From Lachnospiraceae bacterium (lineage in GTDB: Bacteria; Bacillota; Clostridia; Lachnospirales; Lachnospiraceae), in contig JAQXLY010000019.1 of assembly GCA_029012365.1 (NCBI GenBank), positions 1-64,000 of the forward strand: a stretch of DNA of 64,000 bases, written 5' to 3'. Every line of letters begins with the position of its first letter. Positions within the stretch are counted from its first letter, which is position 1. The notes beneath the pieces are model-generated. The model was not told where the DNA came from and made no database searches. It saw nothing but the letters and a program-made list of their open reading frames with translations. The position numbers were made by a program, and so were the translations under genes. Positions 47,819 to 58,076 of the stretch are shown here, piece after piece.

Positions 47819-49783
47819 ATGGAAGAGAACGGGAAAAGAAGAAAAAAACGTAAGAGAATGACAGGCAAGATGCAGACAGCGTTATGGGTTGTATTTTGCC
47901 TGTTTCTTGTCGGTATATTATTTGTAATGATACGGGTGGTGACAGTGGGAAGCAATACCGGGTATGCAAAAGCATCTCTGTCACAGAAAACAGGAACGGA
48001 TACTGTGCTGCAATACAAACGGGGTGAAATTACAGACCGTAACGGTACGGTACTGGCTAAAAGTGAGAAGGTGTATCACCTTATTCTGGATTCCAGACTT
48101 CTTGTGAAAAATGAGGACTGTATTGAACCGACAATACGGGCACTGTGCAACGTTTACGGTTACAGCGAAGCGGAACTCCGTGCTCTGATTGAGGAAAAAA
48201 AGACGAGTGCATATTACCGCCTGCGCAAAGATATGACATATGAAGAAATGACGGCGTTTGAAGAATACAAGACAAACCTTCCGAAGGAAGAGGACGGTTC
48301 GCCGAATAAAGACAAGAGCAAAATTATCGGGGTGACGTTTGAGGAGGAATACCAGAGACGTTATCCTTACGGTTCGCTTGCTTCGCATGTGCTCGGCTTT
48401 GCAAAGGCGGATGGTGACGGCACATACGGAATCGAGCAGCAGTATAACGAAGAACTGTCCGGTATAAACGGCAGAATCTATGATTATTATGATGCGAATC
48501 TGACAGTACAGCAGGAGGTAATTCCCGCAAGTGACGGAAACGTCATCGTTTCTACGATTGATGCAAATCTGCAGCGAATCGTACAAAAGCATACGGAAGC
48601 TTTCTTAGATGAAATCGGGGCAAAAAATGTAGGCGTCCTGATGATAGGAGTGAACAGCGGAGAAGTTCTTGCAATGCAGTCCAATTACAGCTACGACTTA
48701 AATAATCCGCGAAGTCTTTCCTTATGGTATACGGAGGATGAGATTGCGGCGATGGATAACGATACGTATCTGAATGCACTGTATCAGGTATGGAGAAACT
48801 TCTGCATCAGTGACTCATATGAACCCGGCTCCACCTTTAAGCCTTTTACAGTGGCTTCTGCTCTGGAAGAGGCAGTCATTACGACGGAGGAAACATTTCT
48901 GTGTGACGGCGGAGAGAAAGTGTCGGATTACTATATTTCCTGTCATAATAAATGGGGGCACGGTTATGTGAATGCGGCACAGAGTATTATGCACTCCTGC
49001 AATGATGCGTTAATGGAAATCGCAAAGCGGGAAGGCAGGACAGTTTTTTCAAAATATCAGAGACAGTTTTTATTCGGTCGTCTGACAAGAATCGATCTTC
49101 CGGGTGAGGTTGCGGGTATCCTTATGGAGGAGGAGCAGTTAAATGAAACCGAGCTTGCCACCAGCAGTTTCGGTATGTCCTTTAATACAACAATGATTCA
49201 GCTTGGAGCAGCATTTAATTCTATGGTGAACGGAGGAATTTACTATGAACCGCATGTGGTAAAGGAAATCCGGAATGCGGACGGTGTTGTGATGGAACGA
49301 ATAGAGCCGAGAATCGTTTGCAGAACCATATCAAAGGATACATCGGAATTTTTACGTGATGCTTTTTATCTTACAGTGCAGGAAGGAACAGCGACGGCGG
49401 CACAGGTGGAAGGGTATCTGATTGGCGGTAAAACAGGTACGGCACAGAAATTACCGCGTAGCGAAGGAAAATATCTGGTTTCTTTCATCGGATGTGTGCC
49501 GGCGGATGACCCGCAGGTGATGATTTATGTTGTTGTGGATGAGGCTGCGGATGAGGAATTACAGGACAGGGCATCCATTGCATCCACACTTGCGGCTGAT
49601 ATTCTGGAAGAAGCTCTTCCGTATTTGAAGCTGTATCCGGACGGAGAGATTAAGTACCCGAATTTTGTAATTGATGAAAAGGACGTAGAGATGCAGGTGG
49701 GAGAGATTGGAGATACGGGTGTGGTTTATGACCCGGAGATGAATGAAGGGAATATGCAGGCAATCCCGGATGACATGGAATAA
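47819..49783 (+). CDS. Class B penicillin-binding protein (FtsI/SpoVD-like), no PASTA seen
   Basis: YEPGSTFKPFTVASALE (SxxK), SCN, KTGTAQK (KTG). Confidence 0.92.
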   Translation: MEENGKRRKKRKRMTGKMQTALWVVFCLFLVGILFVMIRVVTVGSNTGYAKASLSQKTGTDTVLQYKRGEITDRNGTVLAKSEKVYHLILDSRLLVKNEDCIEPTIRALCNVYGYSEAELRALIEEKKTSAYYRLRKDMTYEEMTAFEEYKTNLPKEEDGSPNKDKSKIIGVTFEEEYQRRYPYGSLASHVLGFAKADGDGTYGIEQQYNEELSGINGRIYDYYDANLTVQQEVIPASDGNVIVSTIDANLQRIVQKHTEAFLDEIGAKNVGVLMIGVNSGEVLAMQSNYSYDLNNPRSLSLWYTEDEIAAMDNDTYLNALYQVWRNFCISDSYEPGSTFKPFTVASALEEAVITTEETFLCDGGEKVSDYYISCHNKWGHGYVNAAQSIMHSCNDALMEIAKREGRTVFSKYQRQFLFGRLTRIDLPGEVAGILMEEEQLNETELATSSFGMSFNTTMIQLGAAFNSMVNGGIYYEPHVVKEIRNADGVVMERIEPRIVCRTISKDTSEFLRDAFYLTVQEGTATAAQVEGYLIGGKTGTAQKLPRSEGKYLVSFIGCVPADDPQVMIYVVVDEAADEELQDRASIASTLAADILEEALPYLKLYPDGEIKYPNFVIDEKDVEMQVGEIGDTGVVYDPEMNEGNMQAIPDDME

Positions 49784-49825
49784 AGGAAAATTGCATAGGA
49801 TAGTAAAAATACGTTTCGGAGTACC

Positions 49826-51775
49826 ATGAGACAGATTTCAACAAAACAAAGGAAGACGGCATTATTTGTAATCAGTGTACTTATCGTAGCTACGGCAGGA
49901 CTGGTTATAAGACTTATGTTTCTGATGATATTCCATTCGGCTGAATATGCAAAGGCTGCAAATGAGTTACATGAACGCGAACGCAGTATCAAGGCGGCAC
50001 GCGGAGTTATCTATGACAGAAACGGTGTTATTCTTGCGGATAATAAACCGGTTTGTACGGTTTCGGTCATTCACAGTCAGATTACGGAACCGGAGCGTGT
50101 AATATCGGTATTATGTGAGGTGCTGGAGCTCCCCGAAGAAAAGGTAAGAAAGCGCGTGGAAAAGGTCTCCTCCATTGAGAGAATTAAAGCGAATGTGGAA
50201 AAGGAGACGGCAGACTATCTCCGGAGCTTTGAGTTAGACGGTGTCATGGTGGATGAAGATTATAAACGCTATTATCCCTTCGGGACACTTGCATCCCGCG
50301 TTATCGGATTCACCGGTGGCGATAATCAGGGGATTATCGGATTGGAGGTGAAATATGATTCGTTGCTGGAGGGAATTCCGGGTAAGATTCTGACTCTTAC
50401 CACGGCACACGGCACGGAAATCCCGAATGCGGCAGAAAACAGAAAAGAGCCGATTGCCGGAAATTCGCTTACCGTCAGTCTGGATGTAAATATCCAAAAA
50501 TATGCCGAACAGGCGGCATTAAAGGTGCTTGAGGCAAAGAGTGCGAATCATGTCAGTCTGATTGTAATGAATCCGCAAAACGGAGAAATTTATGCAATGG
50601 TAAATGTTCCGGAGTTTGATTTGAACGATCCGTATACATTGAATACGGAATATGCTGCCAAAGCCGGAGAGGAAACGCTTAGCGGTGAAAAAAAGAATGA
50701 GCTGCTGAATCAGATGTGGAGAAATCCATGCATAAGTGATACTTATGAGCCCGGTTCCACCTTTAAGATTATTACGGCGACGGCAGCGTTTGAACATAAT
50801 GCAGTGTCATTAACAGACCGCTTCTTTTGTCCCGGATATAAGATTGTTGAGGACAGGACGATTCATTGTCATAAGGTTGGGGGACACGGAAGCGAATCCT
50901 TTGTAGACGGGATAAGAAACTCGTGTAATCCCGTTTTTATGGAAATCGGTGCGAGAGTCGGAACGGAAGGAATGTATGAAACCTTTGAAAAACTGGGACT
51001 CATGAGAAAGACAGGGATTGATTTACCGGGAGAGGCATCCTCCATTATGCATAAAACGGATAATATCAAGGCTGTGGAGCTTGCAACGATTTCTTTCGGA
51101 CAGTCCTTCCAGATTACACCTATACAGCTTCTTTCCGCAGTGAGTACGGTAATCAACGGAGGAAAACAGATTGTTCCGCACTTTGGAGTATACGCAAAAA
51201 ATACGGAAGAGAATACGGTAAAGACCTATCAATATGAGGGAAAGACCGGGATTGTTTCCGAGGAAACCTGCGAGACAATGAAAATGCTGCTGGAATCGGT
51301 GGTACATGAAGGAACCGGTAAGAGGGCATATCTGCCCGGTTTTCGAATCGGAGGGAAAACAGCAACCTCGGAAAAGCTGCCCCGCAGCTCCAACCGTTAT
51401 ATCTCTTCTTTTCTCGGATTTGCACCCGCAGAGAATCCGCAGGTGATTGCAATGGTAATGATAGATGAACCGGAAGGAATTTATTACGGAGGTACGATTG
51501 CCGCGCCTGTTATTGCGGAGGTGTTTGATTCGGTGCTTCCTTATCTGGGAATTGAACCGGTTTATTCCGAGGATGAATTGAAGTTAGAGGGAGTCGGACA
51601 GTTTTCGGTGCCGGATATGACAGGCATGACGAAGGAGGAAGTAAAGGCTCTTTTGAAAGCATATGAATTCGGTGAGATATACTATACCGGAGAAGGGGAT
51701 ACTGTGACAGAGCAGTTCCCGGAAGCAGGAGAAAAAGTAAATAAAAAGACGAGCTTGATTCTGTATACGAAATAG
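49826..51775 (+). CDS. Class B penicillin-binding protein with C-terminal PASTA domain (SpoVD/FtsI-like)
   Basis: YEPGSTFKIITATAAFE, SCN, KTATSEK, C-terminal PASTA (VPDMTGMTKEEVKALLKAYEFG). Confidence 0.92.
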   Translation: MRQISTKQRKTALFVISVLIVATAGLVIRLMFLMIFHSAEYAKAANELHERERSIKAARGVIYDRNGVILADNKPVCTVSVIHSQITEPERVISVLCEVLELPEEKVRKRVEKVSSIERIKANVEKETADYLRSFELDGVMVDEDYKRYYPFGTLASRVIGFTGGDNQGIIGLEVKYDSLLEGIPGKILTLTTAHGTEIPNAAENRKEPIAGNSLTVSLDVNIQKYAEQAALKVLEAKSANHVSLIVMNPQNGEIYAMVNVPEFDLNDPYTLNTEYAAKAGEETLSGEKKNELLNQMWRNPCISDTYEPGSTFKIITATAAFEHNAVSLTDRFFCPGYKIVEDRTIHCHKVGGHGSESFVDGIRNSCNPVFMEIGARVGTEGMYETFEKLGLMRKTGIDLPGEASSIMHKTDNIKAVELATISFGQSFQITPIQLLSAVSTVINGGKQIVPHFGVYAKNTEENTVKTYQYEGKTGIVSEETCETMKMLLESVVHEGTGKRAYLPGFRIGGKTATSEKLPRSSNRYISSFLGFAPAENPQVIAMVMIDEPEGIYYGGTIAAPVIAEVFDSVLPYLGIEPVYSEDELKLEGVGQFSVPDMTGMTKEEVKALLKAYEFGEIYYTGEGDTVTEQFPEAGEKVNKKTSLILYTK

Positions 51776-51821
51776 AATATAATGGGTGAGTGGGAATTTT
51801 GCAGAGGGAAGGAAGGAAACA

Positions 51822-53186
51822 ATGGATTTTAAGGATAAAAAAGTTACGGTAGCGGGAGCCGGTATCAGCGGTGTGGCGGCGGCCGAATTATTAACGAATG
51901 CGGGGGCGATTGTTACAATCTATGACGGAAATGCGTCATTGTCTCCGGAGGATGTACTTGTACGTCTGGGTACGGACATCAGAGGGCAGTTTGTATTCGG
52001 GGAGTTTACCGAAGCACTTAGCAGAGAAACAGAGCTTCTCGTAATCAGTCCGGGAATTCCGGTGGATTTGCCTTTTGTAGAGGAACTGAAGAAAAAGGGT
52101 GTACCGGTAATCGGAGAAATTGAACTTGCCTATCTGTTTGCAAAGGGAAAGCTGATTGCTGTTACCGGAACAAACGGAAAGACGACAACGACCGCTCTGA
52201 CCGGTGCGATTATGCGGACCTATTTTGAACATGTGCTCGTGGTCGGAAATATCGGAACCCCGTATACGGCACTGGTTGACTCTACAACCGAAAGCTCCGT
52301 GACCGTGGCGGAAATCAGCAGCTTTCAGCTTGAAACCGTTCATACGTTCAGACCTGATGTTTCTATGATTCTGAATATTACACCGGATCATTTAAACCGG
52401 CACCATACCATGGAAAATTATATTGCGGCAAAGGAAGCGATAGCGGCAAATCAGACGGCAGGGGATGTTTGCATTTTAAATTATGAGGATGAAAGACTGA
52501 GGGCTTTCGGTGAACAGGTAAAGAGCCGTGTACTTTATTTTTCCAGCGCTAGGGCATTGGAGGAAGGTCTGTATGTGGAGGACGGTATAATATTCTATGC
52601 CCATGAGGGAGTTGCGGAGTGTATCTGTAAGGTGGATGAATTAAATATTATCGGCAGACATAATCATGAGAATGCCATGGCGGCGATTGCAGCCGGTATT
52701 GTTATGGGAGTACCGACCGAGCTGATTCATAAAGCGCTTTGTGAATTTCAGGCGGTGGAGCATCGTGTAGAATATGTGGCAACAAAGCGTGGGGTACGTT
52801 ATTACAACGATTCTAAGGGAACGAATCCGGATGCTGCGATACAGGCAATCCGTGCCATGACCGGCAATACGCTTTTAATCGCGGGAGGTTATGACAAGGG
52901 CTCGGAATACGATGAATGGATTGAGGCATTTGACGGAAAAGTGGGATATCTGGTATTGTTGGGCCAGACAAGGGAAAAAATTGCTGAGGCGGCAAGAAAT
53001 CACGGAATAGAAAACATTATACTGTGTGACAGCTTTTTGGAAGCAATGCAGTTTTGTACCGCTCACGCAAAGGAAGGAGATACGGTATTGCTTTCTCCGG
53101 CATGCGCGAGCTGGGGAATGTTCCGTAACTATGAGGAGCGGGGACGTATTTTTAAGGAGTATGTACACTCGCTTTCGGATAATTAA
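51822..53186 (+). CDS. murD: UDP-N-acetylmuramoylalanine--D-glutamate ligase
   Basis: VTVAGAGISGVAAAELL; IAVTGTNGKTTTTALTGAI; YNDSKGTNPDAAIQAI. Confidence 0.95.
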   Translation: MDFKDKKVTVAGAGISGVAAAELLTNAGAIVTIYDGNASLSPEDVLVRLGTDIRGQFVFGEFTEALSRETELLVISPGIPVDLPFVEELKKKGVPVIGEIELAYLFAKGKLIAVTGTNGKTTTTALTGAIMRTYFEHVLVVGNIGTPYTALVDSTTESSVTVAEISSFQLETVHTFRPDVSMILNITPDHLNRHHTMENYIAAKEAIAANQTAGDVCILNYEDERLRAFGEQVKSRVLYFSSARALEEGLYVEDGIIFYAHEGVAECICKVDELNIIGRHNHENAMAAIAAGIVMGVPTELIHKALCEFQAVEHRVEYVATKRGVRYYNDSKGTNPDAAIQAIRAMTGNTLLIAGGYDKGSEYDEWIEAFDGKVGYLVLLGQTREKIAEAARNHGIENIILCDSFLEAMQFCTAHAKEGDTVLLSPACASWGMFRNYEERGRIFKEYVHSLSDN

Positions 53187-53218
53187 AAGAATCCAGTGGT
53201 CGGCAGGAGGTTTTGAAC

Positions 53219-54370
53219 ATGACGAAGCCGTCAGTAAGGAAAACAGAATATAAACCGCAAACTTACTATGATTACAGCCTGCTGTTTATCACATTGATTC
53301 TGGTATGCATCGGTCTGGTTATGGTATACAGTACCAGCTCCTACTATGCGGTAAAGCAAAAATTCGGAGATGCGGCATATTTCTTTAAACGACAGTTGAT
53401 TTCCGCGGTTATCGGTACATTTGTTATGATTGTTGTATCTAAAATCGATTATTTTTTCTATATTAAGGGAATCGGGAAAAAGTATAAGTTCCGGCTTTTG
53501 TTTCTGGCGTATATGTTATGTATTGCATTACAGGTCTATGTGCTTTTTTTCGGAGAAGAAGTAAAAGGAGCGAAGAGATGGATAAAGATTCCGGTTCTCG
53601 GTACATTTCAGCCGTCCGAGTTAACCAAAATCTGCGTTATCTTGTTGGTGGCGTATATTGTATATGCTGCGCCGAAGCGTCTGGATACGGTGTTTGGTTT
53701 TATCAGGGTATTAATTTTTGTATGTCCTCTCCTTGGATTGGTTGCGGCAGAAAATCTGAGTACGGCAATCATTATTGCGGGAATTACCTTTGTAGTCTGC
53801 TTTGTAGTCGCAAGAAGAAAGGGGTATTTCTTTGTGGCCGGTTTTCTGGCTGTTCTGGTAGTAGCCGGTTATATTTTTCTCGGAGAAGCATTCCGCGGAG
53901 AACGAATAGATGCATGGTTAAATGTTGAAACTCATCCGAAGGGATATCAGATTTTACAGGGACTTTATGCAATCGCTTCCGGAGGACTTTGGGGGAAAGG
54001 ACTCGGACAGAGTATGCAGAAGCTTGGGTTCATTCCGGAGTCGCATAACGATATGATTTTCTCGGTTATTTGTGAGGAGCTCGGTATCATCGGCGCACTG
54101 GCAATTATTCTGATGTATGTGCTGCTGCTGTGGCGGTTGTTTGTGGTAGCGGTTAATGCAAGAGATTTATTCGGTTCCCTTATCTGCGTCGGTATTATGG
54201 TACATATTGCGATGCAGGTGTTGATTAATATTGCGGTAGTAACAAATACAATACCGTCTACCGGTATTCCGCTCCCGTTTATCAGTTACGGCGGTACATC
54301 CTTAGTTGTACTGATGGCAGAAATGGGGATTGCACTCAGTGTTTCAAACCGTATCGAATACGAGCGGTAA
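53219..54370 (+). CDS. Peptidoglycan glycosyltransferase FtsW/RodA/SpoVE family
   Basis: SEDS multi-TM; GKGLGQSMQKLGFIPESHNDMIFSVICEELG; STGIPLPFISYGGTSL. Confidence 0.93.
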   Translation: MTKPSVRKTEYKPQTYYDYSLLFITLILVCIGLVMVYSTSSYYAVKQKFGDAAYFFKRQLISAVIGTFVMIVVSKIDYFFYIKGIGKKYKFRLLFLAYMLCIALQVYVLFFGEEVKGAKRWIKIPVLGTFQPSELTKICVILLVAYIVYAAPKRLDTVFGFIRVLIFVCPLLGLVAAENLSTAIIIAGITFVVCFVVARRKGYFFVAGFLAVLVVAGYIFLGEAFRGERIDAWLNVETHPKGYQILQGLYAIASGGLWGKGLGQSMQKLGFIPESHNDMIFSVICEELGIIGALAIILMYVLLLWRLFVVAVNARDLFGSLICVGIMVHIAMQVLINIAVVTNTIPSTGIPLPFISYGGTSLVVLMAEMGIALSVSNRIEYER

Positions 54371-54423
54371 CAGTTTGGAAACGGTGGCATATTATGACAT
54401 AGAAGAGTGCACGGAGAGCTGTT

Positions 54424-55677
54424 ATGTCATATGTAAAAATCGTCGGCGGAAAAAGATTAAAGGGTGAAGTGAAGCTTCAGGGGTCGAAAAATGCAGCATT
54501 ACCTATTCTTGCAGCAAGTGTACTTTGCAGAGGACAGATAAGAATCGAAAATTGTCCCGATATTGCGGATGTGCATGAGCTTTTGTATGCACTTTCCTTT
54601 GCCGGAATAAAAAATGAATTACACGACGGGAGGTTAGATTTGGATACTTCGGAGGCAGTCCCGTTTTCTTTCGGACAGGAGTTTGCGAAAAAGACCAGAG
54701 GCGGGATATTGTTGCTCGGTGCATTTCTCGGACGGTTTCATGAAGCTGAGATTGCATATCCGGGAGGCTGTGTCATAGGGGCACGCCCCATTGATTTACA
54801 TTGCAGTGTACTTCGTGCACTTCACGTATCACTCTCGGAGGAAAAGGACGGCGTTTATGCAAAGGGCAGACCGCAGGGAGACAGGATTCTTCTTTCCTAT
54901 CCGAGTGTGGGTGCAACCGAAAATGCTGTTTTAGCGGCAGTATGCGGCAAGGGAAGAACGGAGCTTTTCGGAGCAGCCACGGAGCCGGAGGTTGCCGAGC
55001 TTTGCCGCTTCTTAAATAAAGCAGGTGCACGGATACGGGGAATCGGAACCTCGTATCTGGTGATAGACGGTGTTTCACAGTTGCATGGAGTACATCACAG
55101 ACTATCGGGAGACCGGATTGTAGCGGGGACATATCTTTGTGCGGCTGCAATGACCGGAGGGGAAGTGATTTTGCGGGAGACGGACGGCGTGTGTCTGGAG
55201 GGGATTACGAATAACCTGTGTGCCGCGGGATTGCGGATTCAAAAGGAAAATAATCTGATTGCCGCACGGGCAAATGACAGAGTCCTTGCCGTGCCGTGTA
55301 TCCGTACGGCTCCGTTTCCGGCATTTCCGACCGATATGCAGTCTCAGATGGTAGCCCTGCTTTCCGTTGCGGACGGGGACAGCGTTATCTGTGAAACTGT
55401 ATTTGAGTCGCGCTTCGGAATTGTACCGGAATTGCAAAAAATGGGAGCCGATGTGATAAACACAGACCGATATGTTATTATTCACGGTGTAAAGCATTTA
55501 CAGGGCAGACCTGTAACGGCAACCGATTTACGGGGGGGAGCCGCTCTGGTGCTGGCAGGGCTTGCCGCAGAAGGTGAAAGTAAGGTGTGCGGATATGAGT
55601 ATATCGCCAGAGGATACGAAAATATCTGTGGCAGCTTATGCAAACTGGGTGCGGAAATCATGCTGACAGAGGAGTAA
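54424..55677 (+). CDS. murA: UDP-N-acetylglucosamine 1-carboxyvinyltransferase
   Basis: VGGKRLKGEVKLQGSKNAALPILAASVLC; PGGCVIGARPIDLH; DLRGGAALVLAGLAAEG. Confidence 0.95.
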   Translation: MSYVKIVGGKRLKGEVKLQGSKNAALPILAASVLCRGQIRIENCPDIADVHELLYALSFAGIKNELHDGRLDLDTSEAVPFSFGQEFAKKTRGGILLLGAFLGRFHEAEIAYPGGCVIGARPIDLHCSVLRALHVSLSEEKDGVYAKGRPQGDRILLSYPSVGATENAVLAAVCGKGRTELFGAATEPEVAELCRFLNKAGARIRGIGTSYLVIDGVSQLHGVHHRLSGDRIVAGTYLCAAAMTGGEVILRETDGVCLEGITNNLCAAGLRIQKENNLIAARANDRVLAVPCIRTAPFPAFPTDMQSQMVALLSVADGDSVICETVFESRFGIVPELQKMGADVINTDRYVIIHGVKHLQGRPVTATDLRGGAALVLAGLAAEGESKVCGYEYIARGYENICGSLCKLGAEIMLTEE

Positions 55678-55701
55678 GAAAAGGAAATATGGAGATTTAC
55701 T

Positions 55702-56445
55702 ATGAAAAATCAGAAAAAAGAGCTTCATAACCGGACACGGGTTCTGATTCGGATAGCGGCGATTTTTTGTATTGCGGGTATTCTGCTTTTGATTTTTATC
55801 AATGTCTTCCGAACGGAGGAAATCCGTGTGGATGGGTTGTCATATTATACAAAAGAAGAGTTTCTTTCAAAGATTTCCGGTGAAGCCGCGAGAAAAAATA
55901 CATTATTATTCCGGCTGGAGCAGTTTGGAAACGGACAGAGGACCGTGCCGTATATTGAGCATTACGATATTACGCCGGAGGGAAACAATGTGATTCACAT
56001 CCGTGTATATGAAAAGATACTGGTTGGCTGCGTTAAAATTATGGGACAGTATTTGTATTTTGATAAAGACGGATATGTAACGGAATCCTCCGTGGAACAG
56101 CTTCCGGGCGTGCCGCTTGTCAAAGGACTGGAGTTTGAGCGGATTGTATTATATGAACCGCTTAAAATTCAAAAGGACGAGCTGTATGATGTGATTTTAA
56201 ATATCACAAAGGCGGTCAGGGAATATGAAATCCCTGCCATCAGTATTTCGTTTAACGGGAGAGGGGAGGTAGAGCTGGAGACGGAAACCCTTACGGTTAT
56301 GCTTGGAAAAAGGACAGCATATGATCTTCCCATACAAAAGCTGGCAGATATTTATCCTTCGGTACAGGGGAGAAAGCTCTATATTGATTTATCCGGATAT
56401 GACGGAGGAAAAGGGGATATTATTGCAAAACCGAAGCCTGAATAA
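55702..56445 (+). CDS. Cell division protein FtsQ/DivIB
   Basis: Single TM followed by POTRA-like region (FRTEEIRVDGLSYYTKEEFLSKI); position before ftsZ. Confidence 0.8.
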   Translation: MKNQKKELHNRTRVLIRIAAIFCIAGILLLIFINVFRTEEIRVDGLSYYTKEEFLSKISGEAARKNTLLFRLEQFGNGQRTVPYIEHYDITPEGNNVIHIRVYEKILVGCVKIMGQYLYFDKDGYVTESSVEQLPGVPLVKGLEFERIVLYEPLKIQKDELYDVILNITKAVREYEIPAISISFNGRGEVELETETLTVMLGKRTAYDLPIQKLADIYPSVQGRKLYIDLSGYDGGKGDIIAKPKPE

Positions 56446-56589
56446 AAAAATAAGGGAAATATAAAAAAAGTGCTTGCTAAATTCAGTGTTTCAATATATT
56501 ATATAGTATAGAGGTCGGGATTCTAATGGAAATGACACACAACATCTAGTTTTCAGAGGATGTCGTGACAAAATAAAGGAGGAGTCACC

Positions 56590-57909
56590 TTGCTTGAGAT
56601 TATGAATGACAATGCGGAAGTAGCCGCAAAAATACTGGTTATCGGAGTTGGCGGAGCGGGCAATAATGCCGTAAACAGAATGATAGAGGAAGGCATCGGC
56701 GGTGTTGAATTCGTCTGTGTAAATACGGACAAGCAGCATTTGAAGAACTGTAAAGCACCACAGTGCATACAGATTGGTGAAAAGCTTACGAAAGGTCTGG
56801 GAGCGGGAGCAAAGCCGGAAATCGGTGAAAAGGCCGCAGAGGAGAATATCGAGGAGTTAACCCAGATTATTAAAGGAGCAGACATGGTATTTGTTACCTG
56901 CGGTATGGGTGGCGGTACCGGAACAGGAGCAGCGCCGGTGGTTGCGGGAATTGCAAAGGGAATGGGAATCTTAACCGTCGGTATTGTAACAAAGCCGTTT
57001 ACGTTTGAGCACAAGGTTCGTATGAGCAATGCAATTTCGGGTATTGAGAAATTAAAGCAGAATGTCGATTCTTTGATTGTGGTGCCGAATGATAAGCTTC
57101 TTGAGATTGTAGACCGCCGTACCTCAATGCCTGAGGCATTGAAAAAGGCAGATGAAGTGTTGCAGCAGGGCGTACAGGGAATTACTGATTTGATTAATCT
57201 GCCGGCACTTATCAATCTGGATTTTGCGGATGTACAGACTGTTATGCAGGATAAGGGTGTAGCCCATATCGGTATCGGTGTGGGTACCGGTGATCAGAAG
57301 TGTCTGGATGCCGTACATAAGGCTGTGTCCAGTCCTCTTTTGGAAACAAAGATTCAGGGTGCGAGCCATGTTATTTTGAATGTATCGGGTGATGTCAGCC
57401 TGATTGAAGTAAATGAGGCGGCTACGGAAGTACAGATGCTTGCAGGTGAGAATGCGAATATCATTTTCGGAGCTATGTATGATGAGACGATGCAGGATCA
57501 GGCGGTTATTACCGTAATTGCTACGGGACTTCAGGAAAAAGAGTACAATACTTTTCCGGGAGGAAACCGTTATGCCGGAAATTATAATCAAAACAGTGGG
57601 GCTCCGCAGACTGCAAAGTCCGGGGTTTCGGTTCCGAGCTTTTTAAATCGCAGCGGCTTTACATCAAACGTGAATACAGGAGCGAAGACACAGAGCGATC
57701 GCGCAATGGAGCAGTTTGATTATAAGTTTGATCCGAGTGCGGCTCGTCCGAAGCAGACGTCGGAGTATAAGCCATCCACCGGTGCGAGTCCGTATACATC
57801 ACGTACCAATTCCATGTTTGGAAAGCCGGCGGAGAATACTGCTTCCGACAATAAGGATGAGATTAAGATTCCGCCGTTTATTCAGAATTATTCCGCAAAG
57901 AAAAAGTAA
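56590..57909 (+). CDS. ftsZ: Cell division protein FtsZ
   Basis: [38 protein letters not shown] start after AAAGGAGGAG. Confidence 0.97.
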   Translation: MLEIMNDNAEVAAKILVIGVGGAGNNAVNRMIEEGIGGVEFVCVNTDKQHLKNCKAPQCIQIGEKLTKGLGAGAKPEIGEKAAEENIEELTQIIKGADMVFVTCGMGGGTGTGAAPVVAGIAKGMGILTVGIVTKPFTFEHKVRMSNAISGIEKLKQNVDSLIVVPNDKLLEIVDRRTSMPEALKKADEVLQQGVQGITDLINLPALINLDFADVQTVMQDKGVAHIGIGVGTGDQKCLDAVHKAVSSPLLETKIQGASHVILNVSGDVSLIEVNEAATEVQMLAGENANIIFGAMYDETMQDQAVITVIATGLQEKEYNTFPGGNRYAGNYNQNSGAPQTAKSGVSVPSFLNRSGFTSNVNTGAKTQSDRAMEQFDYKFDPSAARPKQTSEYKPSTGASPYTSRTNSMFGKPAENTASDNKDEIKIPPFIQNYSAKKK

Positions 57910-57924
57910 AATGATTTTACAGGA

Positions 57925-57959
57925 GGCTGATACACGAAAGTGTATCAGCCCCTTTTTTT
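57925..57959 (+). terminator. Rho-independent terminator after ftsZ
   Basis: GGCTGATACAC GAAA GTGTATCAGCC followed by CCTTTTTTT. Confidence 0.9.
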
Positions 57960-57960
57960 C

Positions 57961-58045
57961 TGTCGAATTTCAAATGATTTTGCGACAAAACTTAAGATTA
58001 AATCCCCATATTTTTACAAAAAATGTATGGGGAATATTGTATAAT
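57961..58045 (+). promoter_or_regulatory. Candidate Spo0A-dependent spoIIG promoter
   Basis: 0A box TGTCGAA (57961-57967); inverted near-match TGCGACA (57981-57987); TTTACA (58013-58018), 21-bp spacer, TATAAT (58040-58045). Confidence 0.55.
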
Positions 58046-58076
58046 GGACGAGAAATGACAAGGGAGGTGGAATACA

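Noticed and set aside
47981-48592. 203-aa minus-strand ORF
   Set aside because: Antisense to a clear class B PBP gene; no RBS or motif support.
56553-57215. 220-aa minus-strand ORF
   Set aside because: Antisense to ftsZ; Pro/Ser-rich translation of the complementary strand.
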